DNA of 64,000 nt from Hamadaea flava (lineage in GTDB: Bacteria > Actinomycetota > Actinomycetes > Mycobacteriales > Micromonosporaceae): NCBI RefSeq assembly GCF_024172085.1, contig NZ_JAMZDZ010000001.1, positions 248,001 through 312,000 on the forward strand, given 5' to 3'. Of the stretch, positions 15,445 to 23,720 are shown piece by piece (the first letter of the stretch is position 1; each line of letters starts with the position of its first letter). A model generated the notes under the pieces. The model made no database searches, was not told where the DNA came from, and saw nothing but the letters and a program-made list of their open reading frames with translations. The position numbers and the translations under genes are program-made.

Positions 15445-16178
15445 TCACGCCAGGTTTGTCCTTCGGCTCGGCCGCCCGGCTCTACGACACGATCCGGCCC
15501 ACCTACCCGCTGACGGCGATCACCTGGGCGCTCGGCGCTCCCGGCGACCGGCCGTCACGGGTGCTGGACCTGGGGGCGGGCACCGGGCTGTTGTCCGCCG
15601 CGCTGCGAGCGGCCGGGCACGAGGTGGTCGCTGTCGAGCCGGACGACCAGATGCGGGCGGTGGCCGCAACCCGCCTGCCGGGGACCGAGGTGCTCGCCGG
15701 GTCCGCCGAGGACATCCCCCTGCCGGACGCCTCCGTCGACGCGGTCCTCGTCGGGCAGGCGTACCACTGGTTCACGCCCGAGCGGGCGCTGCCGGAGATC
15801 CGCCGAGTGCTCCGCGACGAAGGCGTGTTCGCTCCGATGTGGAACATCCGCGACGACCGTACGCCGTGGGTGGCGGCGTTCTCCGGGATCGTCGGCCACG
15901 AAGGCTGGGGCCTGGTCGACGGCTGGCAGTACGGGCCGGTCGAACCCTGGTTCACCGACCTCGAACCGGGCATGTTCGAACACACCGTGGCGATCCCGCC
16001 GGCGGCGCTGGTCGACCTGGCCCGGTCCCGCTCCTACTACCTGACCGCCGACGCCGCCGAACAGGCCCGGCTGACGCGAGAACTGACCACGCTGGCGGGT
16101 ACGCACCCCGACCTGGCCGGGCGGGACGCCGTCGACATGCCGTATCGGACGTGCGTGTACCGGATGCGCCCCGCCTGA
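15441..16178 (+). CDS. SAM-dependent methyltransferase (Methyltransf_11 type)
   Basis: The protein of 245 residues has SAM motif I VLDLGAGTGLLSAAL at about residues 37-51, the acidic end of strand 2 in VVAVEPDDQM, and LVGQAYHWFTPERAL, which is characteristic of the UbiE/Coq5-like class I methyltransferases. Its ATG overlaps the stop of the EamA gene by four bases, implying translational coupling. The acceptor is not known. Confidence 0.88.
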   Translation: MITPGLSFGSAARLYDTIRPTYPLTAITWALGAPGDRPSRVLDLGAGTGLLSAALRAAGHEVVAVEPDDQMRAVAATRLPGTEVLAGSAEDIPLPDASVDAVLVGQAYHWFTPERALPEIRRVLRDEGVFAPMWNIRDDRTPWVAAFSGIVGHEGWGLVDGWQYGPVEPWFTDLEPGMFEHTVAIPPAALVDLARSRSYYLTADAAEQARLTRELTTLAGTHPDLAGRDAVDMPYRTCVYRMRPA

Positions 16179-16325
16179 CGGTCCGTTCATCGGCGACGTT
16201 TCCTGTCCTGCTGGCAGGTGTTCTGCGGTGGGCTTCTGGTCCGTCTCCAGGCGACGGACCGGCGATACGTCGCTCCGCCTCCGGAAGTCCGACGATCACG
16301 CCCCCTGGCGGCCCGCGCGGCGGCC

Positions 16326-16389
16326 CGGCGAGCGGTTGCTCAACCGGCTCGGGCAAGCGCTCCGCCCGGCGAAGGGTTGCTCAGCCGGC
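16326..16389. repeat. Imperfect 23-bp direct repeat
   Basis: Two copies of a 23-bp word around GGTTGCTCA, at 16326-16348 and 16367-16389, agree at 20 of 23 positions. The second copy covers the 3' end of the YbaK-like gene, and the first lies in the 202-bp gap after the methyltransferase, where no gene is visible. Confidence 0.6.
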
Positions 16390-16923
16390 GAGGGTGAGCA
16401 CTTCGGCGCCGGGCAGTTCGGCGAGCAGTTTGCCGGGCACGAGGAGCTTGCCGCGACGCCGGCCGCTGCCGATGACGACCCACGGCGTACTCGCGACGGC
16501 GGCGTCGACCAGCAGCGGCCAGGACGCGGGCAGGCCGATCGGGGTGATGCCGCCGTACTCCATTCCGGTCTGCGCCACCGCGTCGTCCATCGGCGCGAAC
16601 GACGCCTTGCGCGCGTCGAGCCGCTTGCGGATCACCCCGTTGACGTCCGCCCGGGTGCTGGCCAGCACGACGCACGCCGCCAACGTGGTGTTCTCACCAC
16701 GCCGTCCGGCCACCACGACGCAGTTCGCCGACTGCTCCGGCGGCACCGCGTACACCTCGCCGAAGACGGCGGTGTCGGCGTTGGCCGGGTCGGTGTCGAC
16801 CACCAGCACCGACGCGGCGTGCTCCCAGCCGGACAGGGCCGCGGCCACCGGCGGGGCGAGCAGCTCGGGGCGCTCGGCCGCGGGCCAGGCCGCGTCGAAT
16901 CGGCCGATGGGCGTGTCAGTCAT
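16381..16923 (-). CDS. YbaK/EbsC-family aminoacyl-tRNA deacylase
   Basis: The 180-residue protein fits the YbaK/ProX editing-domain family that hydrolyses mischarged tRNA (for example Cys- or Ala-tRNAPro) in trans. Recognisable sequences are QSANCVVVAG, the strand LASTRADVNGVIRKRL and the glycine-rich turn TGMEYGGITPIGLP, which forms the substrate pocket in the family. It is a single gene, convergent with the methyltransferase and divergent from the HIT gene, with an inverted repeat in the divergent region. Which amino acid it removes is not predictable here. Confidence 0.88.
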   Translation of the reverse strand: MTDTPIGRFDAAWPAAERPELLAPPVAAALSGWEHAASVLVVDTDPANADTAVFGEVYAVPPEQSANCVVVAGRRGENTTLAACVVLASTRADVNGVIRKRLDARKASFAPMDDAVAQTGMEYGGITPIGLPASWPLLVDAAVASTPWVVIGSGRRRGKLLVPGKLLAELPGAEVLTLAG

Positions 16924-16995
16924 CCCGCCAGCATACGAACGCCGCCCCGCCCCGCTTCCCCCGCCAGCCCTGCGGCCACCACGCGGCGGCCCGGG

Positions 16996-17061
16996 CGTTG
17001 ATCATGGGGTTTCCGGTGTCGACACACCCCGCCGACACCACGGTCAACTCCATGATCAACG
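16996..17061. repeat. GTTGATCATGG intergenic palindrome
   Basis: CGTTGATCATGGGGTT at 16996-17011 pairs with AACTCCATGATCAACG at 17046-17061 (15 of 16 bases). A second inner stem, GGTGTCG at 17015-17021 with CGACACC at 17033-17039, extends the structure. It lies between the divergent YbaK and HIT genes and looks like a mobile or repeated palindromic element rather than an operator. Confidence 0.7.
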
Positions 17062-17105
17062 AGAGGGGCGGGGGAGGGATGGGTGGGCGCGTAGGCTGGC
17101 GGCCG

Positions 17106-17516
17106 ATGGCGACCTGTCTGTTCTGCGAGATCGCCGCCGGTCGGCAACCGGCGGCCGTGGTGTACGCCGACGAGCTGGTGACGGCGTTCCTCGACATCCG
17201 CCCGTTGTTCCCCGGGCACGTGCTGGTGGCGCCGAAGGAGCACATCGCGGTGCTGGCCGATCTGCCCGTGCCCGACGTCGGCCCGTACTTCGAGCAGGTG
17301 CAGCGGATCGCGGTCGCGGTGCAGTCGGCGATGGGTGCGCAGGGCAGCTTCGTGGCGGTCAACAACGTGGTCTCCCAGAGCGTCCCGCATCTGCACACCC
17401 ATGTCGTGCCGCGTAGCAAAGGCGACGGGCTGCGCGGGTTCTTCTGGCCCCGCACCAAGTACGGCTCGCCTGAGGAGGCCGACGACGTCGCGGCCAGAAT
17501 CCGCGCCGTCCTCTAG
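17106..17516 (+). CDS. HIT-family nucleotide hydrolase/transferase
   Basis: The 136-residue protein has the histidine-triad motif HLHTHVVP near residues 99-106 and the N-terminal CLFC pair seen in many HIT proteins. HIT proteins cleave nucleotide phosphoramidates or dinucleoside polyphosphates. The ATG at 17106 gives the usual N-terminus, MATCLFCEIAAG; an upstream start at 16998 would begin inside the intergenic palindrome. The gene is single. Confidence 0.92.
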   Translation: MATCLFCEIAAGRQPAAVVYADELVTAFLDIRPLFPGHVLVAPKEHIAVLADLPVPDVGPYFEQVQRIAVAVQSAMGAQGSFVAVNNVVSQSVPHLHTHVVPRSKGDGLRGFFWPRTKYGSPEEADDVAARIRAVL

Positions 17517-17540
17517 GGAGTGGTCTCAGGAGAGCCGCCG

Positions 17541-18440
17541 CTAAGACGGCGCGGGAGCGTTGCGGTAGACGGTCGAGCTGCGGCGTACGGTCATCCCCGC
17601 GCGTTCGTAGACGCCGAGCGCCCCGGTGTCGGAGTGCGTCCACACGACGCAGGAGCGCCGCCCGGCCGCGTGGTACGCGGCGAAGCAGGCCCGCAGCAGC
17701 GCCTGGGCCAACCCCCGGCCCCGGTGGTCGGCGCGGACGGCGAGCCGTTCGATGTAGCCGTCGGCGATGCCGGGCAGGTCCAGCGCGAGCAGTACGCCGA
17801 CCAGCTGCCCGCCGTCGGCGGCGACGACCGACCGTGCCGGGTCGAACGCGTCCCGGCCGACGGTCAGCATCGCCCATTCCTCGTAGGACTTGCGCCGCTG
17901 CTGCCATTCGTCGAAGGCGTCTTCGAGCACCAGGTACGCGTCCTGCTCGTCGCCGGGCTGGAACGGTCGCAGGGTGATCCCGCCGGGGGCGTCCACCACG
18001 GGCGGCTCGTCGAACGCGATCGCGAGCTGCCAGGAGGTCACCATGGGCGTCCAGCCGTGCGAGCGCAGCAACCCGGCGGCGGCGTGGTCGCCGTCGGGGG
18101 CGGTCTGGCTGATCACGGCCGAGCCTGCGCGGTGTTCGATCCAGTCCAGCAGCCCCGTCCCGATGCCCCGGCCGCGATGTGCGGGGTGGACGTCGGCGTC
18201 GCTGCGGCGGTTCATCCACGCCCACGCGGCGACCGTGCCGTCCGGGGCGGTCACCAGCACCGTGTCGGTGGCCGGGTCGAGCCCGGGCCGGCCCAGCACC
18301 GCCCGGATCTCGTCGGCGTCGCTTTCGGCGTACCCGTGCAGTCGCCGTTCGCAGGTCTGGACCAGCGCGTGCAGCGCGCTGACGTCGGCGGTCTGGACGG
18401 GACGGGCGGTGTAGCCGGCCGGCAGGACAAGATCAGTCAC
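17541..18440 (-). CDS. Tandem-domain GNAT acetyltransferase
   Basis: Two GNAT domains are visible. The first has the loop HRGRGIGTGLLDWIEH near residues 88-103 and the second HRGRGLAQALLRACF near residues 240-254, followed by SDTGALGVYERAGMTV, a canonical acetyl-CoA-binding ending. This layout resembles mycothiol synthase-like tandem GNATs, but the substrate is unknown. It is convergent with the HIT gene, ending 24 bp beyond it. Confidence 0.88.
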   Translation of the reverse strand: MTDLVLPAGYTARPVQTADVSALHALVQTCERRLHGYAESDADEIRAVLGRPGLDPATDTVLVTAPDGTVAAWAWMNRRSDADVHPAHRGRGIGTGLLDWIEHRAGSAVISQTAPDGDHAAAGLLRSHGWTPMVTSWQLAIAFDEPPVVDAPGGITLRPFQPGDEQDAYLVLEDAFDEWQQRRKSYEEWAMLTVGRDAFDPARSVVAADGGQLVGVLLALDLPGIADGYIERLAVRADHRGRGLAQALLRACFAAYHAAGRRSCVVWTHSDTGALGVYERAGMTVRRSSTVYRNAPAPS

Positions 18441-18456
18441 CGGCCGAGTCTAGGCG

Positions 18457-18531
18457 GTGCTGCTGTGCCTGCTGGTGTTCCTCGGCGTGCACGCCGCCTG
18501 GGTCGTGGCGATGGTCCCCAAGGAAACCTGA
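18457..18531 (+). CDS. Possible 24-residue single-span membrane peptide or gene remnant
   Basis: A GTG-started frame encodes a strongly hydrophobic segment ending in VVAMVPKET and a stop, directly upstream of the M50-like gene. An in-frame TAG sits two codons before the GTG and no ribosome-binding site is visible. It may be the tail of a lost membrane protein rather than a functional peptide. Confidence 0.2.
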   Translation: MLLCLLVFLGVHAAWVVAMVPKET

Positions 18532-18556
18532 GCGACTTGCGGTAGGCTCCGCCGCC

Positions 18557-19267
18557 GTGAGCCTCACCGATCTCTGGGACCGTTTCACCGCCATCCAGCC
18601 GCCCCCGGCGTCCGGCCTGATCCTGGCGACCGCGGTCGCTTCGCTCGCGGCGGTGCTGATCCCCGCGGTGTGGCGGCTGGCCCGGAACCTGATCACGATC
18701 ACCCACGAAGGCGGGCACGCGCTCGTCGCGGTGCTGACCGGCCGGCAGCTGCGCGGCATCCGGCTGCACTCGGACACCTCCGGGCTGACCCTGGCCCGCG
18801 GCAAGCCCCGGGGTCTCGGGATGATCCTCACCTTGTCGGCCGGCTACCTGATGCCGTCGCTGCTGGGCCTGGCGGCCGCGGCGGTGCTCGCGACCGGCCG
18901 GGTCACGCTGCTGCTGTGGACGGCGCTGATCCTGCTGTTCCTGGTGCTGCTGGTCATCCGCAACTGGTTCGGGCTGCTGTCGGTGACCGTCACCGGCGCG
19001 GTCGTGTTCGCGGTGTCCTACTACGCCGCCGAGCAGACCCAGGCGGCGATCACCTATGTAGCGGTGTGGTTCCTGCTGATCGGCGGCGTCAAACCGGTGC
19101 TGGAACTGCGGGGCCGCCGCCGTCGCGGCGGAACCGGCTCGGACCCCGACCAGCTGGCCCGCATCACCGGCGTCCCGGCCGGGCTGTGGATCGCCGTGTT
19201 CACGCTGGCGAACCTCGCCTGCCTCGCCTACGGCGGCTATCTTCTCGTACAAGACCGGGTTATGTAG
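18557..19267 (+). CDS. M50B-like membrane metalloprotease
   Basis: The 236-residue protein matches the peptidase M50B-like family. The zinc motif HEGGH at residues 50-54 lies in a membrane-embedded helix, after a first hydrophobic segment at about 20-40, and about five further hydrophobic segments follow. Site-2-type proteases cut within membranes, often in signalling. The third metal ligand of the classical family is not obvious by eye. The start is a GTG. A DsbA-like gene follows 31 bp after its end. Confidence 0.82.
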   Translation: MSLTDLWDRFTAIQPPPASGLILATAVASLAAVLIPAVWRLARNLITITHEGGHALVAVLTGRQLRGIRLHSDTSGLTLARGKPRGLGMILTLSAGYLMPSLLGLAAAAVLATGRVTLLLWTALILLFLVLLVIRNWFGLLSVTVTGAVVFAVSYYAAEQTQAAITYVAVWFLLIGGVKPVLELRGRRRRGGTGSDPDQLARITGVPAGLWIAVFTLANLACLAYGGYLLVQDRVM

Positions 19268-19298
19268 ACGCCGGGTTTCGATTACCGTACGCGGGGTG

Positions 19299-19937
19299 AT
19301 GATCCCCTTCACCTACGCCTTCGACGGCTACTGCGGATGGTGCTACGGGTTCGCCCCCGCGCTGCACAAGTTCGCGCACGACAACGCCGACCGCGTCCGC
19401 GTCCGCGTACTGTCGGCCGGCATGCGCGTCGGCGACCGCATCAAGCCGTTCGACGCCTTGCGTTTCACCACCACCTCCAACGAGAAGGTGACCGAGGCGC
19501 TCGGCGCCGTCTTCGGACCCGGCTACCGCGCGCTGGTCGAAGAGGGAAGCTTCGCGATGGACTCGCACGGTCCCGCGTACGGGCTGATCGCGCTCAGCCT
19601 CCAGGACCCCGACCGGGCCCTGGAGTTCGCCGGCGCGATGCAGTCCGCGTTCTTCCTGGACGGCTGCTCGCTGTCCGACCCCGACACCTACCGCGCACTC
19701 GCCGCCCAGTTCGGCCTCGACCCCGAGCAGGCGGCCGCCGCGTTCGCCAGCCCCGAGGTCCAGGAACGTGCCCTGCGTGAGATGCGAGAGGTACGCGAAC
19801 TCGGCGTGCCCGGCTATCCGACGCTGCTGATCCACCTGCCCGGCCAGACGCCGCAGATCTTCGGCGCCGAGGAGATGACCGGCGACGAGCTGACCGCCGA
19901 GCTCAACAAGACCCTGGCCGAGCACAACCTGGCCTGA
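19299..19937 (+). CDS. DsbA-family thiol-disulfide protein, cytoplasmic type
   Basis: The 212-residue protein has the redox pair CGWC at residues 12-15 in a thioredoxin-like strand-helix start, the cis-proline loop GVPGYPTLLI and a helical insertion, as in DsbA-like and 2-hydroxychromene isomerase-type proteins. There is no signal peptide, so it should act in the cytoplasm, like the actinobacterial FrnE-type DsbA proteins. A GTG just before the ATG is an alternative start. It is followed 10 bp later by a phosphotransferase gene. Confidence 0.87.
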   Translation: MIPFTYAFDGYCGWCYGFAPALHKFAHDNADRVRVRVLSAGMRVGDRIKPFDALRFTTTSNEKVTEALGAVFGPGYRALVEEGSFAMDSHGPAYGLIALSLQDPDRALEFAGAMQSAFFLDGCSLSDPDTYRALAAQFGLDPEQAAAAFASPEVQERALREMREVRELGVPGYPTLLIHLPGQTPQIFGAEEMTGDELTAELNKTLAEHNLA

Positions 19938-19947
19938 TACTGGACAG

Positions 19948-21006
19948 GTGACCGATCCGCTGCTCACCACGGCGTACGCCGCCTACGGGTGGGGCCCGCA
20001 GGTCACCGTCACACCCGGACCCCGGGGCGCGCTCGGCCGTATCTGGCGGGTACGCGCCCCGGCCGGGCAGTACGCCCTCAAGCACTCGTTCGACGCGCCG
20101 CCCGACGGCCGCCTGGCGGCCGAACTGGACCTGACCCGGCGAGCGGCCGACGCCGGCGTACGCGTACCGGCGACCCACCCGGCCGCCGACGGGCGGCTGC
20201 TCGTGCCCGCCCCGGGCGGCGGGGTCCTCCGGCTCTACGACTGGGTGGACCTGCATCCGATCGACCCCGACGCGCCCAGCACGCCGCAACGGCTCGGGGA
20301 GTTGCTGGCCCGGCTGCATTCGTGCGCCCCACCCGCCTTCGGCGGGCCCTCCGTCCGCCCTCCCGGCTCGAGCGTTCAGGCCGGCGGTGAGGAAGCGTGG
20401 TACCACGAGGCGCCGGACGCGGCCGAGTTCGCGGCGTTCGGCGGGCGGCCCTGGTCGGACCGGCTGGCCCGGCTCGCCGAAGACCTGCCGCAGTTGACCG
20501 GAGCGCTGGCCCCACCCGATCCGGCGGCGCTGCGGCTGTGCCATCGCGACCTGCACCCGGAGAACGTCCAAACCGGACCGGACGGCGACCTGGTGGTGCT
20601 CGACTGGGATCAGGTCGGCCCGGCCGAACCCGCCCGCGAGCTGATCCAGACCCTGTACGCCTGGTTCACCACCACCTCGGATGCCGCCGCCGAGGATCGG
20701 ATGCCCGCCTGTTACGCGGCCTATGTGGACGCCGGGGGACCGGGCCGGATCCGCGGTCCCGCCGACTACACGATGCTGCTCGCCGACCGGCTCAACTTCC
20801 TGCTGCACCAGGCCCGCATCGCCGCCGATCCGGGCACGGCCGACGACGACCGGGCCTGGGCCGAACGGGAGATCGACGAGACGTTGCGGCTGCTGCCGAC
20901 GCCGCGGCAGCTGTCCGTCACCGCTGCGCGTATCGCGCGAACGCTTCCCGCAGCACCCGGGTCACCTCCGGATGGCCCGAACCGTGCTCGGCCGGGCCGA
21001 CGATGA
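19948..21006 (+). CDS. Phosphotransferase of the APH/choline-kinase fold
   Basis: The catalytic loop LCHRDLHPENVQTGPDGDLVVLDWDQ contains the HxDxxxxN motif and a following D in LDWD that binds magnesium. The N-terminal half has a kinase-like small lobe with YALKHSF. This class includes homoserine, choline and aminoglycoside kinases. The GTG start is 10 bp after the DsbA gene, and the last 89 bp overlap a divergent-strand iminopeptidase gene. The acceptor is unknown. Confidence 0.85.
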   Translation: MTDPLLTTAYAAYGWGPQVTVTPGPRGALGRIWRVRAPAGQYALKHSFDAPPDGRLAAELDLTRRAADAGVRVPATHPAADGRLLVPAPGGGVLRLYDWVDLHPIDPDAPSTPQRLGELLARLHSCAPPAFGGPSVRPPGSSVQAGGEEAWYHEAPDAAEFAAFGGRPWSDRLARLAEDLPQLTGALAPPDPAALRLCHRDLHPENVQTGPDGDLVVLDWDQVGPAEPARELIQTLYAWFTTTSDAAAEDRMPACYAAYVDAGGPGRIRGPADYTMLLADRLNFLLHQARIAADPGTADDDRAWAEREIDETLRLLPTPRQLSVTAARIARTLPAAPGSPPDGPNRARPGRR

Positions 21007-21841
21007 CCAGCTCCGCATCGGTCCAGCGCTGCGCCAGCCGGTACGCCACATCCGGCGGCCCGCTCACGTCCGCGCGCCCGGTCACCAGTACGCCCGGAAT
21101 CCCGTTCAGCTTCACCGCGTCGGCCAGCAGGCGACCGTCGGGCAGGAAGCCCGCGTTCGCCCAGTAGTGCGTGACGAGCCGGGCGAACTGCAGCCGGAAC
21201 CTCGGGTCGGCGTACCGGGGATCGGGTGAGGGTTCGGACAGGACCGCGACATGGGTGTCCTCCCATCGGCACCACTCTTCGGCGGCCGCCGCCCGCACCT
21301 GCGGATCCGGGTCGCTCAGCAGCCGGGCGTACGCCGCCGCGAGGTTCCCGTCGCGTTCGGCGGCCGGCACGTGCCCGGCGAACCGGTCCCACTCGGCCGG
21401 GAAGATCCGCCCCATCTGCCGGGTCACCCAGTCGACCTCGGCCGCCGTCGTCGTCACCACACTGAACAGCACCAGCTCCGACACGCTCGCCGGATGCGCC
21501 TCGGCGTACGCCAACCCCAGCGTCGACCCCCACGAACCGCCGTAGACCAGCCACCGGTCGATGCCCAGATGCTCCCGCAGCCGCTCGATGTCAGCGATCA
21601 GCTGCGCCGTCGTGTTGGTCGCCAGGCAGGTGTCGTGGTCGGCTACGTTCGGCGTGCTGCGCCCGCAGCCGCGCTGGTCGAACAACACCACGCGGTACTG
21701 CGTCAGGTCGAAGTTGCGCGCCCAGAAGGGACCGGCGCCCGAGCCGGGCCCGCCGTGCAGGCACACCGCGGGCTTGCCGTCGGGGTTGCCGAGCACCTCC
21801 CAGTAGAGCCGGTTGCCGTCGCCGACGTCGAGCATCCCCAT
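20918..21841 (-). CDS. pip: Proline iminopeptidase
   Basis: The 307-residue protein is a close match to proline iminopeptidase of peptidase family S33. It has HGGPGSGAGPFW, LFDQRGCGRSTP, the nucleophile elbow GGSWGSTLGLAYA, an aspartate in VTGRADVSGP and histidine in GPAEHGSGH. It should release N-terminal proline from peptides. The gene overlaps the phosphotransferase gene tail to tail and is divergent from a beta-lactamase-fold hydrolase, with two 14-bp palindromes between them. Confidence 0.94.
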   Translation of the reverse strand: MGMLDVGDGNRLYWEVLGNPDGKPAVCLHGGPGSGAGPFWARNFDLTQYRVVLFDQRGCGRSTPNVADHDTCLATNTTAQLIADIERLREHLGIDRWLVYGGSWGSTLGLAYAEAHPASVSELVLFSVVTTTAAEVDWVTRQMGRIFPAEWDRFAGHVPAAERDGNLAAAYARLLSDPDPQVRAAAAEEWCRWEDTHVAVLSEPSPDPRYADPRFRLQFARLVTHYWANAGFLPDGRLLADAVKLNGIPGVLVTGRADVSGPPDVAYRLAQRWTDAELVIVGPAEHGSGHPEVTRVLREAFARYAQR

Positions 21842-21861
21842 GCGCGTCCCCTCCCATGGTC

Positions 21862-21917
21862 TAACAGCACTGTTATATCATGGCGACGGTTTCCTAGACG
21901 TGTTAGGTTTGAACCTA
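21862..21917. promoter_or_regulatory. Two short palindromes in a divergent promoter region
   Basis: TAACAG-CA-CTGTTA at 21862-21875 and TAGGTT-TG-AACCTA at 21904-21917 are both perfect palindromes with a 2-bp centre, lying in an AT-rich 95-bp gap between the iminopeptidase and the beta-lactamase-like gene. They look like two distinct operators. No regulator is encoded nearby. Confidence 0.55.
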
Positions 21918-21936
21918 GAGCTATTAGGGAGATGTC

Positions 21937-23007
21937 ATGAGCCTGCACCACCACATCCAGACCTACCTCGACCACCTCACCGCCACCGGCCGCGAAACCG
22001 GCCTCCAAGTCACCGCCTACCACCACGGCGAACTCATCCTCGACACCGTCGCCGGACACGCCGACCAACAGGGGAGAGCCGTCACCCCCGACACCCCCTT
22101 CTTCGCCTTCTCCATCGGCAAAGGACTCACCGGCGCCGCCATCCACCACCTAGCCGACCACGGCCACCTCGACGACGACCTCCACCTCGCCGACGTCTGG
22201 CCCGAATTCGCCCAGCACGGCAAAGACACCATCACCCTCCGGCACGTCCTCACCCACAGCGCCGGACTACCCACCCTGCCCACCGACACCACACCCGACG
22301 ACCTCACCGACTGGCACCACATGTGCCACCTGCTCGCCGACGCCCACCCCACCTGGGAACCCGGCACCCGCCACGGCTACCACGCCTGGACCTACAGCTG
22401 GCTGACCGGCGAAACCATCCGCCGCGCCACCGGACGCACCCTCAGCCAGATCCTCGACGAAGACATCGCCACCCCACTCGGCATACGCGGCGAACTGCTC
22501 TTCGGCGTACCCGACAGCGACCAACCCCGCCTCGCCGTCCTCGAAGACCACGGCTGGGCCGACGCCTTCACCCACCTCAGCCAATACGCACCCAACGTCG
22601 CCGCCGCCTCGCCACCCGGCGTACGCCCCGACGCCACACTCGGCAACAACCCAGCCATCCTGCGCGCCGACATCCCCGCCGTCGGCACCGTCACCGCCCG
22701 AGCCGCCGCCCGCCTCTACAGCGCCCTGCTCACCGGCGAACTCATCACACCCGACCGGCTCAAGACCGCCACCACCACCGCCGTACACGGCACCGACTGG
22801 ACCTTCGGCGGCCCCAGCGCCTTCACCCTCGGCTTCGGCGTCATCGACGACACCTGGATCGGCTACGACGGCAGCGGCGGCAGCATCGCCGCCATGGCCC
22901 CCGCCCACGGCCTCGCCCTCGCCGCCACCAAGAACGCCCTGTCCTACACCGACGACGACCCCATGGACACCATCCGCCGCATGGTCCTCGACGCCGTCAC
23001 CCGCTAA
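21937..23007 (+). CDS. Serine hydrolase of the beta-lactamase/EstB family
   Basis: The 356-residue protein has the SxxK motif SIGK at residues 59-62, YHAW in place of the usual YxN tyrosine motif and GYDGSGG in place of HxG. No signal peptide is present, so it is probably a cytoplasmic esterase rather than an antibiotic-degrading beta-lactamase. GGGAG precedes the ATG. The codon usage is extremely C-rich at third positions, in contrast to genes after 25.5 kb. It is convergent with the alpha/beta hydrolase that ends 4 bp later. Confidence 0.88.
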   Translation: MSLHHHIQTYLDHLTATGRETGLQVTAYHHGELILDTVAGHADQQGRAVTPDTPFFAFSIGKGLTGAAIHHLADHGHLDDDLHLADVWPEFAQHGKDTITLRHVLTHSAGLPTLPTDTTPDDLTDWHHMCHLLADAHPTWEPGTRHGYHAWTYSWLTGETIRRATGRTLSQILDEDIATPLGIRGELLFGVPDSDQPRLAVLEDHGWADAFTHLSQYAPNVAAASPPGVRPDATLGNNPAILRADIPAVGTVTARAAARLYSALLTGELITPDRLKTATTTAVHGTDWTFGGPSAFTLGFGVIDDTWIGYDGSGGSIAAMAPAHGLALAATKNALSYTDDDPMDTIRRMVLDAVTR

Positions 23008-23010
23008 CCG

Positions 23011-23700
23011 TCACTCCGGCGCGGTCAGAAAAGGAACCACCACCGCGAGGAACTCCGCCAACGCCTCCCGATGAATATGGTGACCCATCGGGATCTCCAC
23101 CACCCGAGCATCCGCCAACCGAGCCGCCGCCACCGCGAACAACTCCTGCGGCACATGACTAGCCGACCCACCCGCCAGCAACAACACCCGCGCCGACACC
23201 AACCCCAACCGATCCCACCACGCCGGATCCGGATCAGCCAACTGACCCATCACCGCCACCAACGCCTCCCACGCGTACGGCAATTCCTCCGCAGGCGGCG
23301 GACCCAGCGAGCCACCACGCATATCCCCAACCCGAGGCGGCGGACTGTCCTCGATCACCAACCGCCGCACCCGACCCGGCTGCGCCTGCGCCACCAGCCA
23401 CGACACCGTCCCACCCAGCGAATGCCCGATCACATCCACCCGCTCGGCGCCCAGCACATCCAGCAGCCCCAGCACGTCATCCCGCATCAACTCGAACGAG
23501 TACGCCCCCGGACGATCACTATCCCCATAACCGCGCATGTCCACCGCGTACACCCGATGCGACCCAGCGAACGCCGGAGCCACCGAATCCCACGACGACC
23601 TCGTCGAACCACCCGAATGCAACAACACCAACGGCATCGCCCCGGGCACACCCGACACCTCCGCCGCCAGCCGCACCCCATTCACCGTGAAGAACTCCAC
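23011..23700 (-). CDS. Alpha/beta hydrolase
   Basis: The 229-residue protein has HSGGSTRSSWD near the N-terminus, VDMRGYGDSDRP, the nucleophile elbow GHSLGG and a late histidine in MGHHIH, which together form a serine hydrolase active site. The GTG start at 23700 is preferred because GGGAGGT lies 5 bp before it and a far upstream start would add 25 unlikely residues. The NUDIX-arginase gene ends 20 bp upstream in the same direction, so a two-gene transcript is plausible. The substrate is unknown. Confidence 0.86.
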   Translation of the reverse strand: MEFFTVNGVRLAAEVSGVPGAMPLVLLHSGGSTRSSWDSVAPAFAGSHRVYAVDMRGYGDSDRPGAYSFELMRDDVLGLLDVLGAERVDVIGHSLGGTVSWLVAQAQPGRVRRLVIEDSPPPRVGDMRGGSLGPPPAEELPYAWEALVAVMGQLADPDPAWWDRLGLVSARVLLLAGGSASHVPQELFAVAAARLADARVVEIPMGHHIHREALAEFLAVVVPFLTAPE

Positions 23701-23720
23701 CGCACCTCCCGGCGTACAAG

